A DNA stretch of 64,000 nucleotides. Source: Linnemannia schmuckeri. Lineage: Eukaryota > Mortierellomycota > Mortierellomycetes > Mortierellales > Mortierellaceae. The stretch lies in contig JANATG010000008.1 in NCBI GenBank assembly GCA_029449235.1, positions 496,001-560,000 of the forward strand, in the 5' to 3' direction. The position numbers and the translations under genes were made by a program. Shown here one piece after another: positions 45,401 through 58,050 of the stretch (position 1 is the first letter of the stretch; each line of letters opens with the position of its first letter). The notes under the pieces are model-generated. The model saw only the letters and a list, made by a program, of their open reading frames with translations. It did no database searches and had not been told where the DNA came from.

Positions 45401-47934
45401 TTCTCTTTCTGTAGTTCTGTCTTTCTTTTTGTTTTCCGGTGCCCTCATGTTCACTTGATGCCTATTCTCAGCAGTCCCTATTTGCACTCGATAAATTCTT
45501 CCGTTGCTCCATTGTTCATTTTGTTGGGTCTTTTTCATGGTGTTCTTTAGGTGAGCTTCTGAGCTTCGAAGGGAAGGAAAAAAGACAGAAGCTCTTGCCC
45601 TTATGCACTCAGGAGATTCTCTATTTGTTTTCATTGTTTTTTTATGTGCGCAAGAGTGGGTTGGGTAACGGGAATTATCTTCCTCCCGTCCAGCCTAAAT
45701 ATGCGTTTCTATTTTTTATGCACCTCAAAATAACATCGGTGCAAGGGGAAGTGTTTATTATTCCGAGGGTTTTGTAGGTTTTATCTGTGCCGTGGGCCTT
45801 ATAATTTTTCGTGGCTGATTCACTGGTGGATTCGAAACGCACTGAAATGCCATTGTTATCTTGAAGGTGTGTTTCGCAGGAGTGTCGATGAAAAACCACA
45901 ATCAGAATGTGCTTCGATCTGAATCGTCGATTGGTGACATCTTTTTCGTCCAGCACAGCAAAAAATGAAGACACCCCGACTTGTATCCGCCGAATAATGT
46001 GTCTGTTTTTCAGGCACATGCCTTTTTCATTTCCTGCTAAAACAGAATGAAGAAAACGAAAGGAAAGGGGCAAAGAACGAGAGAAAGGAAGGGGTAGACG
46101 GGTAGGAAAAGAATAACTGAATAGGACTTCTCGCCTAGACTTATTCTTTTCCTTCTATGCGATCGAAAGAAGAAACTAGATATCGACATTGCTCTACTAC
46201 TTATGTTTATTCTTTCCTTGTGTTGTCGAGCCCATTTGCTTGCTCTCTGTCCAACTCGTCAATGGCCAATTCCTCTTTTAGGGGGTGCTCATTGTTGTTT
46301 TTTCTGTGGTCTCGAGTTCCTGCTCACATCTGCCTCTCACTCTCAGACTTGTTTTTGTTTTGTTTTGCTCATTTTTGTTAGTTGTGCTCATTCGTGATGA
46401 ACACGGAAAGGAAAGAAAAAGTTGGATGAGTTCCCCCGAAAAAATCAAGGGATGTTCGTTTGTACTGCGTCAACAGCTGGACAGCCAGCCACTTTTACCA
46501 TCCTGTTCTGATGTGTAGAAATTTATGCGCATATGCTGCGTGTCCCCTGTCCAATTCATTCTTTTTTTTTTTTATTCGTTTCTCCCCTTCTCCCTTGATC
46601 CTTCTCCTTCTCCTTCTCCCTAACCGTCCTTCCACGTTTGTCCAGTAGGATGCCTCGAGCGTGCATAGGGGGAGAGGGTGTGTTTTGAATAGAGTCGAGA
46701 TGTTATGTTCAATAACAAAGTGAGATCGAGAATTTGCATTATCTGCCTCGAGAGAGCAACAAAGAGAGAGTGTGACACCAAGAACACAGAGGCAAATTTC
46801 TGATCAAAAGTGTCTTTCTCTATTGAACTCAACTGAATACAAGCATCGGTAAACTAACGGCATTAATGTCGCTCATACTGGTTCCAAAAGAAACAATGGC
46901 CAATCTCTTTTGTTCCTCCATTTCAATTGCTCCCTTCTTCCACTTCATCCACAATTAGTGGACCTAACACCCCTACTTTTCAAGTCTCATTCTCTTTACC
47001 CCTGAAACACCTGAACGATACAGCCATGCGTTTTTCATTTCTGATTTCTTCAAGAAAAACACCCCTTACTCTGAACTCTTGCTGTTCTCTCCGTTCATGC
47101 CATCTCGCGCCATTGAATACTCTCTCTCTGCCCCGGTTAGCTTTTGTCCATCCGCAGTCAATGCTGCTACCCTCTGAGAGTTACCACGACCAAGTTCCCC
47201 ACCTTTCTCTATTTGCTTTGGCCATCATGCCTGTCGCCCCCTGCTTCCCTTCTCCTCTCTCCCCTCCTCCTCCCTCTCTCCCTCCTCCCTCCTGTCACCT
47301 CCTCGGGACTGTTGGCCATGCATATCACCCGCATTCAGTACTCCTGCATCTCCGCCGTTTTTGCCAAGTTCTCTTTCAATTGCCACCCCTTGTTTTCCCA
47401 TTTCTACTACTCATTGTTTTCCTCGATGCTCCTCCCTCCTGAACCTTTCGACCGTTGGAGAGACAGGGGAGAGCAATAGCGAGACACAAGGCATGGCGTG
47501 GCATGATGGCACTGCATACCATAGCACGGTACGGCATGATTGCAAGCCATGAGGTCTGGAAGATCAAGAACAAATAGATGAGGCTCTTTTCTTTTGGGTG
47601 AACAAAACGGGAACGCAAAAAAAAAAAAATGCAACGGTCGAGCTCAAAGAGAAAAAAATACAAGGCATAATAGTTTTTTTTCCAAATCCCACATGCTCAT
47701 TAGTGCGTTTTCGGCCGTTTTCTTTTCCTTTTTTTTTTCCTTTTTGTGTTATGAACAAGTGGACCAAAGCTGGTGGTCTCTCGATCCACGTAGCAGCATA
47801 TACTCAAAAGACGACGCGCTATACTGCAGAATTATGGCTCCTTTAGGTTTTAAAGGACCCACTTTATTCTTTCCCGCACAAATGAATAAGAAAGAAACAG
47901 GAAAACAACAGCTACTTGTTTTTAGCATCGATTT
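39452..47934. other. 8.5-kb region with no recognisable gene
   Basis: The first 900 bp are the CT-rich leader (minus sense) of the tubby-like gene, and the last few hundred are the 3' flank of VPS33. Between them the sequence is AT-rich with many stops. A CT-rich block lies at about 47100-47460. Open frames of 100-240 codons (for example 41193-41909 minus and 46927-47442 plus) are Ser/Leu/Phe/Pro-rich translations of such tracts with no conserved motif. No transposon ends, tRNA or rRNA were identified. Confidence 0.55.
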
Positions 47935-50754
47935 CTATGCAGAAGCATGAAGATCCGGAACTTTTTGGACTAGGGAATCGACAAGGGTGTTTCCATTCAA
48001 GATCTGGGTCGTGCAGATCACAAAGTCTCGCTGCCCACCCTCCTGCGATGCCAAGAACCGCGTAGCAGATATCTCTGTAAAAGTACATCCACCAAGGAAG
48101 AACACCAGCGACACTCGAGGCTGTCCATTCATTCCTAAGATGCACAATTGAATCAGACAATGACAATGATGTGTCCAGGTTAGTACACAAAAAAAGTCCG
48201 CGTAACTAAATAGATCGTCGCAGTTTCACAATTCATTGGCGCATTAATTGAGCTATGTAGACAAAAAACTTACTCTTGGAGGGTCTAGGCTGCCCATCGT
48301 CCACACGCTGGGTCTCGTCAAATGTCCGTCCAGGAAGCATCCTTAACACATCCTCGAACCCCTTCCAGCCATTCCCGCCCGCGATTCCCGAACCCTTGCC
48401 TCCCGGTCCACCAGGCTGCTTATTATCCTTTCCACGCTGCACCACACACTGCACCAGACGCACGCTCAGAGGCGCATATCCCGAATACACATATGAGATA
48501 TCATTGGGCGCATGTTCGTTCACCTCGTCCACAATCAACGACAGGCTGCGTCGCACCAAGCCATACGTGTTCTTGGTCGTCACTTGCTTCGTCAACATAC
48601 CCAACCGACGCAGGTTCTCTAACGTCTGTATATGCTCGAATCCATACGTTTCTAGGATCTCTCGCTTGAAGAATTCGAACTGCTTTGGCTTGAGTCCGCT
48701 GTTGACGAGCGAGTACAGACAGAGAAGTCGAAGAACTTGCACCAAAGGTGCCTGTTTGTTGATCATCTCCTCAATATATTCTGGCTCTTTGTTCGTTGCA
48801 ATTCCTGCCACAACATCTATTACATGTTTGAAGGAAGAGAGCTTACATTAGCCAGCACACTCATGCAGTTATTGTACATGAGATCCATCGTAAATATTAA
48901 TACAAAGTACTTACTCTGTTGCACTTCGAGAATCCTGTTAAAGTCGTCCGTCATGGTATAGTTCATAATCTCCTCAGCAAGCGCCGTGTCTACAAAGATA
49001 CAATGGAAACATGAAAAATCCGGTTAGTCATAGGCCATTCGTCTACTATAAATTCCTCGACTTTGTCCGTATAAAAAAAACAGAGCAGGACTTACGAAGC
49101 CTAAGAGATTGGTGCTCGGCTGCCAAACCACCCATCTTGACAATAAATTGACGAATCTGGGGCACCGTCTTGGCGTTGTGTCGTTCCTCGTAGTCTGCAT
49201 TAATGCGCTTGGCGACCTTGTTTAAAAGTCCTCCAACAACAGCAAAGTTGAGATCACGAAGCTCGTCGAACAGCTTGTCGCCTCCGTTCAGTGGGACCTT
49301 CTTCTTTTTTCCTGTTGGGGCAGTTGCCGATGACTGCGTTCCTGATCCCGATCCTCCGCCTGGTGGAGCAGACGCAGCACTCGCCAAACTTGCATCCACC
49401 TCCACAAACGCTATATTTTTTCATATGTAATAATAATGCGAGTTAGGACAAGTACAAAATGTCCTGGAATAATTTCATCCGCTTTCAAGAAGCCTTGCTC
49501 ACAGCGAACTTACAGTTTTTGATGTGGAAGATTTCGTCGATGAGACCCTCGTAGGTCAACTGGGTACAGAGAGGAGTCACCATATCAACGCTACGATCAA
49601 TAATGATCAAAGAATCGATATTCTGCGACAACTGCATCGTCTGTGAAGCATCCAAGTCGTCAACCGCCATTTCCCGGCGCATACGCAGCATCATATCACA
49701 CAACGCCTTTGAATAATCGCCCTTGCCAAGAATCCGGGGGAAAAGTCCATAGATCCCCTGAAGTCGCATCAGGGCCTTGGCGGCATAGTAGATCGAAGTT
49801 GTGTCTTGTTCCAGATAGAGTTCCTTAAAGGTCGAGTCCCATTCCAAGCTGAGCACGTCGTCCTCGAGAGGGATCAAGTCCAAATGGTATTCACCCTTTG
49901 TGATCTCGCCAAAAACGCCTTCATCCTCGAGGACCTTCTCGCACAGTGCCGTACGTCTGGGGACAAAGAAGAGCGAGTATGTGTAGGATCCTGCGCGAGA
50001 GTCCTTTGTATGCGTGTGAATGTGCTCTAGTAAAGGTAAACAGTTAAATATATATATATAGTCCGTGTTAGCCATCAGTGCCAGTGAAATGACGGTTCAG
50101 CGGTCTCACATGAGTGCACAAGTGATGTATCCGACACGGGATGTAGCTCCTACCGGCAATATATTTCATGTAGTTGACCTGAGGTCGGCAGATGTAAATG
50201 AGGTTCTTGCAGTCGGTCTCCAATGGTCCCGGCTGAAGGTGGTATATTTTCTCAACGCCATGATCCTATTCGACGTGAACACAACATGAGCCAGGGTGTT
50301 AGCATCAAGGTAACAAGCCGCTGAAGGTAACGCCCCTTTCCGGTGTCAATGGCAACATCCGCGTTATCCAAGTGCGAAAATGATAAAAGGTTCTTTGTCC
50401 TGTTCCTGAAGAAACTTGCCTTGAGAAGAGCGAATTCAGCAATCAGACTCAAGGGTCCACTGAGGTTTGGGTCGAGCACCAGACCTTTCTTTCCTTGTAC
50501 CTAATAGCATGACGAAGGAGAAAGCATAAAACGCTTAGCAAGTGTAAAGTTTTTTCGTTCATGCTGTAAACGAATGAGAAACAGCTGCATGGTTTTGGGC
50601 ATGTAAGCATTACAGAGTCGAGGACGTTGACGAGTTCCTTGCGAGCCAAGTCGCGCAAAGAGTCGATGTTGAGCGAGGTATGGCCCAGATGAGCGCCTGT
50701 GGGCTGGGCAGGTGAGGACGCGGCGGCGACTGCAGCAGCGGTTGATGTCGACAT
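47935..50754 (-). CDS. VPS33: Vps33, Sec1/Munc18 subunit of HOPS/CORVET
   Basis: Vps33 binds SNAREs and drives endosome-vacuole fusion in the CORVET and HOPS complexes. Eight exons join to 1980 nt (659 aa): 50754-50614, 50500-50420, 50265-50154, 50026-49514, 49410-49096, 48989-48915, 48816-48274 and 48134-47935. The Sec1 fold is seen from SLRDLARKELVNVLDS and KGLVLDPNLSGPLSLIAEFA through IYICRPQVNYMKYIA, LCEKVLEDEGVFGEITKGEY, QNIDSLIIIDRSVDMVTPLC, TYEGLIDEIFHIKNSFVEVD and EYIEEMINKQAPLVQVLRLL. The C-terminal segment is VSLVFFLGGCTFTEISATRF, typical of Vps33. Intron 2 (50419-50266) begins with GC (AAG|GCAAGT). The length is close to the usual value of about 600-690. Confidence 0.95.
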
Positions 50755-51187
50755 GGCGCTGCGTGCTTAAGAGAAGAGTGTGAAGTACGAGTGAGGAATG
50801 AGCCACGTTCGTCTGTCCGCTTACTTCGCGCTTGAACTCGAAGGAAGGTCAGGACCGTTTTTTTTTCTCTTCGATTTTTTCTTTTGTGCCAATGTTCCCG
50901 TGATTTAGAAAAGGAGAGAGGGGAAAGAGGACACATGGACAGGCCATCGGGTAGGATGAGTCTGACCGTGAAGCGAAGCATCTCCTTTTTATCTCTCCAC
51001 TCTCACTCTCACTCTCACTCTCTCACTCAAGATCTTCCTCCTTCATATCTTTCGTTCCTTTATCTTCGCCTTTTAACTTCTTCTCTTACCATCCTTCACA
51101 CAGTATACCTTGACTTCTCTTCTTTTTATCCCACTCCCTCACTGCATATAAACTAACAAAAGAAAAAATCACAAAAACAAAGATAGG
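50755..51187. other. Bidirectional promoter between VPS33 and the YhfC-like gene
   Basis: 433 bp separates two divergent ATGs. It contains a (CTCTCA)n-like tract near 51000-51027 and a CT-rich stretch up to about 51150 on the plus-gene side. No clear TATA box was seen. Confidence 0.55.
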
Positions 51188-52999
51188 ATGAGCCCAATAT
51201 CCGGACAAGCAAACGACACGTCTCTGAACGGCCAGCGACCCAACTATGGGTCCCTCACACAGCTGAACCAACCAGCAGCAGTACGAACACGAGCAGGTCC
51301 TAACATCAACGCTAATGCTAACGCACCTTCACCGGCCTCGTCGCTCAAGTCTAAACAAAGACAAAAGGACGGCGCAGGGACAGGAACAGGTGTCGGTGCA
51401 GCAACAGGAGCAGGTGCCAGGAATACAGCGACGTCTCACAGGTCCGTTCAAATCACAGTCCCAGACCATGTCGACGAGCACGGAAACGTTCACTCCAACA
51501 ACCACGACGAAAACGAAGACGATACAAGCTCAATCTCGTCACGGTCCTCATACTCGACATACTCATCCTCGACAGGTTCCTTAAATGGCCTTGATCACCA
51601 TAACCACAAAGGAAGCTCTTATGGAGAAAATGGCGAAGAGATAGAGGAAGAAGTCAGTTCTCGACGCATGTTCTGGACCTATGTTGCCTTGACCCCCGTA
51701 CTGCTCTCGATCCTTGTTCTCTTTGCGGTTCTGCTTCAGTTCTTACCTTCCTCCACCGAGTCGGGCGAGTATATCCTGCATTGGGGTAAGCTGTGATATT
51801 GCAATTTTCGTGTTTTTTTGTGTTGCTGGTGCTGTATGATGGCATTGCTGCTCGAGGTTGTTGTGGTGGCCATGCTGTAAGTAAGGCATGAAACAGATAG
51901 ACGACGACAATCAAAGAAAAAGGGATTCTTTTTCTTCCTCGCTTTTTTTTTTATGACTACTTCTCAATGTGGTTGTGCTTTAAGCGCAAGATTCGCTTAG
52001 TCTTCATTTTTGCGTTTTTTTGTCTTCCACCCCCTTTTCTCCATCCAACCAATTTAACCCCCTTTTTTCTCCACATGATGCCATACGTCAAAAGCAAAGA
52101 GTTTTCACAAACCAACTGACCTCTCTCTCCCCTCCTCTCTTCACATATCCGTTCGCGTAGATCGATTCGGAGAAGGCGCCATAGGATGGACAATCGCCTT
52201 CGCAGCTCGAACACCACTCTTCGCCTTCTTCTCAAAAACTCTCTCCGATCATAACCCCCACCACCCCCACAACCTCCAGGAAGACCTCTACCTCTGCGAA
52301 TGGTCAACCCTCCTCTCCGCCGGCGCATTGGAGGAAACCATCCGTCTCCTCACCATCTTAGTCTTGGGTATCAGGGAGGACTTTGGAGCAGTGTATTGGT
52401 TAGGGTTGGGGTGGACTGGTGTTGAGACGTTGTATTATATTGGACAGAGTTTAGTTTATACGCGGTGGTTGGCGCCGGATGACGAGTATCGAGTTGTTGC
52501 TGGAGGCGTAAGTGGAAGAGAGGCGAGTACCATCATTGCAGCAGCGCCTACGGTGACAACTTCATTGCTTGCATCAACAGCGGGACCATCAACATCGACA
52601 TCCAATTCAGAAACACCCACAACCCTCGAAACAGGATACGTCAACGGCAGAGGAAGTCACTCATCATCTCACCTCAAGATCCTCCACAACGACATCGAGG
52701 AGGACGAAGAACTCGTCCCGACCCGCGAAGCGCGGCATCTCCTAGGCCTCGACCGCCCCTGGTGGAGCCTAATGGGCCGCACATCCAGCATGATGGTCCA
52801 CATTGGTCTCTGTTGTTGGCTCGGCCACTCGGGTTGGAGACTCCTTCTCCCCGCTGCGGCGGTTCATGGCTCATTATACGTGATCTGGGGGGTGCTCATG
52901 CCTGAACAGTGGAGTGTCCCTGCGACGAGTTACGGGACCTGGATTGCGGCGCTGGGCGTGTTCCTTATCGGTTTGGCGCTCTATGGCGAAATTGTTTAG
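51188..52999 (+). CDS. Polytopic membrane protein, YhfC/CPBP-like intramembrane protease candidate
   Basis: Two exons, 51188-51785 and 52161-52999, join to 1437 nt (478 aa). Residues 1-160 are a disordered Gly/Ala/Asn/Ser-rich cytosolic head. The first membrane helix is at about 163-187 (WTYVALTPVLLSILVLFAVL). Exon 2 holds further helices and three motifs. GALEETIRLLTILVLG near 254 carries a Glu-Glu-x-x-Arg. GLGWTGVETLYYIGQSLVY resembles the YhfC G-x-G-x-x-G-x-E segment. MMVHIGLCCWLGHSG and PAAAVHGSLYVIW each supply a His inside a membrane helix. Paired Glu plus membrane His residues are the metal ligands of CPBP/YhfC intramembrane proteases. A loop of about 80 low-complexity residues separates the second and third motifs. 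I know no yeast orthologue, and protease activity is an inference. Confidence 0.7.
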
Positions 53000-53063
53000 G
53001 CCTTTTTTCGCACTTTTTTGCTGCTCTTCGCGTATCGCGTACACGCGACAAAGACAAAATAAT

Positions 53064-53088
53064 AAAAAAAAAAAAAAAAAAAAAAAAA
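53064..53088 (+). repeat. Poly(A) tract of about 25 nt between convergent genes
   Basis: An A run preceded by AATAA sits 65 nt after the stop of the YhfC-like gene and 91 nt beyond the stop of the convergent TBC gene. It may belong to the polyadenylation region of the plus-strand gene. Confidence 0.7.
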
Positions 53089-53178
53089 GGTTTTATTTTT
53101 TCGCTAATAGATGATGCAGTAGAGAACCATGTATGTGACGGTGTGTCGATGTATATTGTTCGGCAAAAAAGAGAGCTT

Positions 53179-56100
53179 TTACGGGCTAGTAGGATCAACA
53201 GCTCCCGCAGCGGAGGTCAATCCGAGATCCTTCTTCCCGCCACCCTCCAGATCAAACTCTGTCAAAAACTATGTGAGGGAGTGAAAAAAAGATAGGTTAG
53301 CATAAACGGACAAAATACACTTGATCATCATCCATATAATCCATATTACAATCGGTAATCAGAAACAGGAAAGACACAGTAAAAACCCCCCAATGAAGCT
53401 GCATACCTTCTCGACTTCATCCAATAGATCGTCACCATCTCCATCTTCGTCGTCCTCGTCCTCGTCATCCTCATCACCGTCTGCGTCTGCATCCTCGCGA
53501 GAAATCTTCTCCAAATCGTCGTCACTATCTTTGGTCTTATCCGCAGCGACAGCAACAGCAGCAGCGTCAGCAGCGGCCACAGGTATGCTAGAAGCCGCAG
53601 GCACCACAACAGCATCAGTATCCTGCTTCTCGGAAATCGACGCAGTAGACTTGTTCGTGTCGGCAGTAGGAAGTGATGACGAGCTGGAACTGGTAGGAGC
53701 ATGGTGTGGACGACCTCGGCCCTGGATACCGCCAGCAATGCTTCCTGCCAGTTTCCGTCCTTCCGACAACAACGAGTCGAACACCTCCCTCGCGAAAAGA
53801 CCACGCTGACGATCCAGAGGTTCTAACAACTTGAACGAGGCAGAGAATCCAGAATCAAAGAACCGCTCGAGCGTCTCATCCGCTAACACAACCATACGGA
53901 AGCTGGGGAGTGACATCTGGATTTCGAACTCTTCCTGAGGTTGAGGTGTAGTACCGGTTGCCTTGGGTGTAGAAGGAACAGATGACGCCTCTGTTCCTGA
54001 TTCACCCTCCTTAGTATCCTTTTTCTCCTTGACACCGTCATTCTCATCATCCTCATCCTCATCTTCATCCTCCACCACAAACTCCTCCTTCTTCACGGGC
54101 TCGACCTTTTCGGCAAACTCGAAAGCGTTACGGATGAAATTGGAGATGGCTGGGAGATAGGTATCGCCATCATCATACCTGTAGATAAAGAGCAAGCTCT
54201 CAGACATGCCCAAGATCTCGTCACGGTTCAGAGTTCCGTCCTTGTTGAGGTCGTGCATGTCAAAGAAGAGTTGCATGCGAGACATCATGTCGCCATGGAT
54301 AATGTCCCCAAGTCCGGTTGTAACCTCCTGAAGCGAAAGAATGCCAGAACCATTATCGTCAAACCGATCAAAGAGTCGTGAAACAAAATGCTTCCCAACG
54401 ACTCGACGACGCTCACGAGCTGTAGAGGTGGTAGAGGTGGAACCACGACGGCGGTGCTGTGGCAATCCATTGATAGGTTGGACCTCATCGCCCTCCATCT
54501 GATCGTCGTCGACCTGCGCCCAATGAGCAATGCTTCCCAAGAACGACACGAACGTATTGGCGTCCAACGCTCTCGCTTCCCCTTGCTTGCTTGATCCACG
54601 TCCCGACTGCGAGCGGCCATAGAACAATGCCGAGTAGAAGCGATCGTAAATGACGCTCATCTCGTCCTTGGAGAACTTTCCGGGGGTGATGTTACGGAGC
54701 TGGCTGCGCTTGGTGAAACTTCCAATGTTGTGGACGACCTTGAGCTGATGATTCCTCCTCAGTTCGGCAACCATCTCTGCTGTGACCGACTCAAATTCCT
54801 TGTACGCCACCAACATCAACTCGTTGAACTTGGTCAATGCTCTTGCCTTGGGGTTGGTGCTGTTGGGGAATGCAGACTCGTCCAGCGTGCTAAAGTACTT
54901 CTTCAGCACATCCATGAACGCGCCGTCATCTTTGGACGCCAGCAACTCATCACCGTTGACCTTCAGAATAGCTAAATGAAGTAAAAATGCATCAGATCAG
55001 AAAACTTACTTTTTTCAGCATGCTCGTTGACCTTGCATTGAGACGTCTACTTACCCAAACTGATCTGGAAAAGAACCTTGGGGCCTTCAAAGAAGAAGCA
55101 ATCCAGGACCCTGAAGGCATACACCAAGGGCATAGAGTTGATGAACAAGCTCAGAAACCACGGAAGGCACGCCACCGAAAGCTGCACATCAACCTTCTTG
55201 AGGTGTTTGCTCAAAATAGGCATTGTCTTCTCCAGCAAGTGCTCAAGAATCGTCTGATCCAACAGAGCACCGTACATGGACGTGCTGTAGTATCCAGGCA
55301 AAAGTCGATCGCACAACACGTTCAATGTCCAGAATGCCTGCTCCTCACTCTGATAACTATTTGGTTGTCAAGAATGAAAAAAAAACGATATCCGTTAGGG
55401 GTTTAGCGACGCTACTTTGCCATGCCCTGTCACATATTGCTCACGCCCTAAAAACGTACATCAAGATGGCACTGGTGACAATGTTCATCGCCTGACAGTA
55501 TCCAAGGTCGGGGTTCTTCCATGCGTAGGCGCTGAGCACATTCCTGAGACGGTTAATACCCTGATTCGCCTGGTAAGCCTCATATTCAGGAAGGGATCTA
55601 AAAAGATGACAAGAGAGTACATTAGCGTCTGATGTCTTTGTCACATACTTTCATGCCTGGAAAACAAGCATAACGTAACAGCCCATACCTGTTCAAATCC
55701 TTCTCAATCTCTTCTAAGGAGAGTGACATCTTTCCTTCGTTGTCCTTAAGCAACTTGGCATATTCGCCTGGGTTCATCGCGCGAAGATAAAGAGATCCAC
55801 TGCATGCTTCCCAGACCTCTCCGCGAAGCTTATTAGGGAGACCGACACGAATCAGCTTGGGGAATGTAGCCGCCTTATTCATGGTCAGGTTTCGTCCATT
55901 GTCCTTGAAGTACTGAAGCCAGAGCTTGGTCTTGCTCTTGTTCTTCAACCTAAGTAGGTTCGATGTAATAATTGGAATGTCAGAAATTAAAGAGCTAAAA
56001 ATGGAACATTAGATCTGCCACCAAAGAAAGGTTGTCACTTGTACTTTTTGGGATCACCAGGAAATTCAAAGATCCATCCCAAGCCAGAGTCCTTCTCGGC

Positions 56101-58050
56101 AACATCAGGGCGGTCTGCCAACAAGGCTTCAGAGAAGCAAGTGGCGAGGAAGGGCTTCAAAGAGCGCATGGCTCTCACCTGGAGCTTCAAGTTGGTCTTG
56201 AGAGTGCTGCAAAACTTTTCGCACTGGGTCCTTGGTCCATTGAGACGGAAGACGAGCCGCATCTGGTGCCAGGTCAAGATGTTGAGGGCGTACATAGCAG
56301 AGCGTGAATTCATCCTCTCGACACGACGGATGGTGAAAAGGGGCAGCGCGAGGACACATGGGTTGGTCTCCGTGCAAATGAAGCAGAGGAAGGACTCGGA
56401 CATGTAGATTCGTCCGTGGAACATGTCCGTTTTGTCTCCATGAACCATTGTGGCGCTCGACTCCTCCATCAAATGCTCTGATGTCGGCAAGTTGAATCGC
56501 AGCTGGAATTGGTTATCCCGCTTCTGCTCCTCGAGTCCCAATCTGAGTGGACGAGTTGTCGGTGCTGGCGAATAAGGTGACTCGTTACTCTCCAGACTGT
56601 CGACATCGACTGAAAAAACGTCCTTGACACTCTCTGAATCGTCTCCATTCGACTGACCAGGTGCGTGTTCCAATGCCGTGTTCCTCAGCAAACGCTCCAT
56701 GGTCAATGTTGTCAACTGAACGAGAATATCGTATGTTTCGTCTCGATGGAAGAGGTTGGAAAAGAAGTACTGTGCAATGTTAGCTTTATGTCGATTTGAT
56801 TTCGCAGAAGGACATACAGCTGATCTTTTACCACTAAGGGCATCTTACCTCGCGTCCGTCCTTCATGACTACACGGATAGCATCAGCAAAGACTCCGCGC
56901 TTGCTCTTTTCCTTCTGAAGATCGCCGATATCCTTGAGTTCGAGAAAGATCTTGGTTTCCATGCCCAACATGAACGAGTAGAAGCAAAGATAGTTCTCCG
57001 AGATGTACATCCAGCCCTGGTTCATCATCTTTCCGTGAAACGAGCACGAATAGTAACTGACAAGTCGTTCCGATGGCAGGACGTTGAACGTCTGGCGGAA
57101 GGCGCGTGAAGCACTTCTGACCTTCTCGTCGGAAGTAATATCATCTGTGCCCTTGTCTAATAAACGGATGTTGCATAAAAAAGACCATGCTTAGCCAGTC
57201 CTGTTTGTTTTTTATGCCAACGCAACGGTCCAAAGGTCACATAATGCTTTTGTTGGCCTTCCTCTTACCTGCTCGTGTCACCAACGATCGGATCTTTGTC
57301 AAGACCCACTCTTCCTTCTCCTGTGCATCGTCCAGCACTTGCAGTCCAAGAACGAAATTTTCTAAAATAGTAAGGCACAACACGGAGGATTGGATTAACG
57401 TCCGGCGGAATGAGTGGGGCTGAAAAGGCTCTGACCACAAATGTCTTGCTCAAAAAAGTCGCTCATATTTCACAAATCTGGACGTTCAATGTTCTGTTCT
57501 TTTCATTCATGGTTGGCACTGAGTCCTCCATACCTTGTATCCATGTCCAGGCATGGTCAATGTTCTTTTGTGTCTCTGCCTCGGCGATCATCAATGCCTG
57601 TGCATTTAGCTGTCGTCGAAACAGAATCCGAAAGGGCGCCTGTTTGCCATCGAAGCTATTGATAACGAGAAACATTCATAACAATGAAGACGAAGTCCAA
57701 CGCGCGCGGAGAATAACCAAAAAGTTCATATTAGCCAGGCGTGTTTATTTTTGGAGTTTTTGTTACATTCTTTCTCACTTGTTCAATTGATTCGGATCCC
57801 CTGCTGCTCTCATCGATAGCGTGAACCAAAAGGCATCCCTCCACGTTTTTTTCATGATATTACGAGGCATAATAACTTACACGTTTTGGATGGTGCCCAA
57901 GAACGAGTTAAGGAACTGGCTCTTGGAGGCCTTTGTGCGCTGGAGGACAAAGTTCTCGGTGGACTGGACTGTGTCAAAGAGCGGGTTGTATTGATCGCAT
58001 GGTGTCGGCAGGATGAAGACGTGCTGAGGAGGCTTAAGATGAGCAGCCAT
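53179..58050 (-). CDS. GRAM-TBC-EF-hand Rab GTPase-activating protein (TBC1D8/9, Gyp2/Mdr1 type)
   Basis: The product should stimulate GTP hydrolysis by Rab GTPases on endomembranes. Ten exons join to 3795 nt (1264 aa): 58050-57881, 57655-57534, 57361-57269, 57156-56849, 56769-56039, 55949-55689, 55597-55445, 55356-55055, 54971-53407 and 53268-53179. GRAM domain 1 (about 140-235) has SYYSCSFHGKMMNQGWMYIS. GRAM 2 (about 290-400) has MVHGDKTDMFHGRIYMSESF. The TBC domain (about 490-720) keeps both catalytic fingers, IEKDLNR near 556-562 and GYCQ near 594. Two canonical EF-hand loops stand near 920 and 958 (DDNGSGILSLQE and DLNKDGTLNRDE). The C-terminal tail is acidic. This order matches animal TBC1D8/9; yeast Gyp2/Mdr1 is the nearest fungal relative known to me. 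The start ATG is the first in frame. Confidence 0.93.

Noticed and set aside
46927..47442. 171-codon plus-strand frame before VPS33
   Set aside because: Pro/Ser/Leu-rich translation of a CT-rich block. No family features were seen.
50420..50423. Sequencing error as explanation for the missing GT donor in VPS33
   Set aside because: AAG|GCAAGT is the standard GC-AG consensus, and the frame and family sequence are perfect on both sides, so a real GC donor is simpler.
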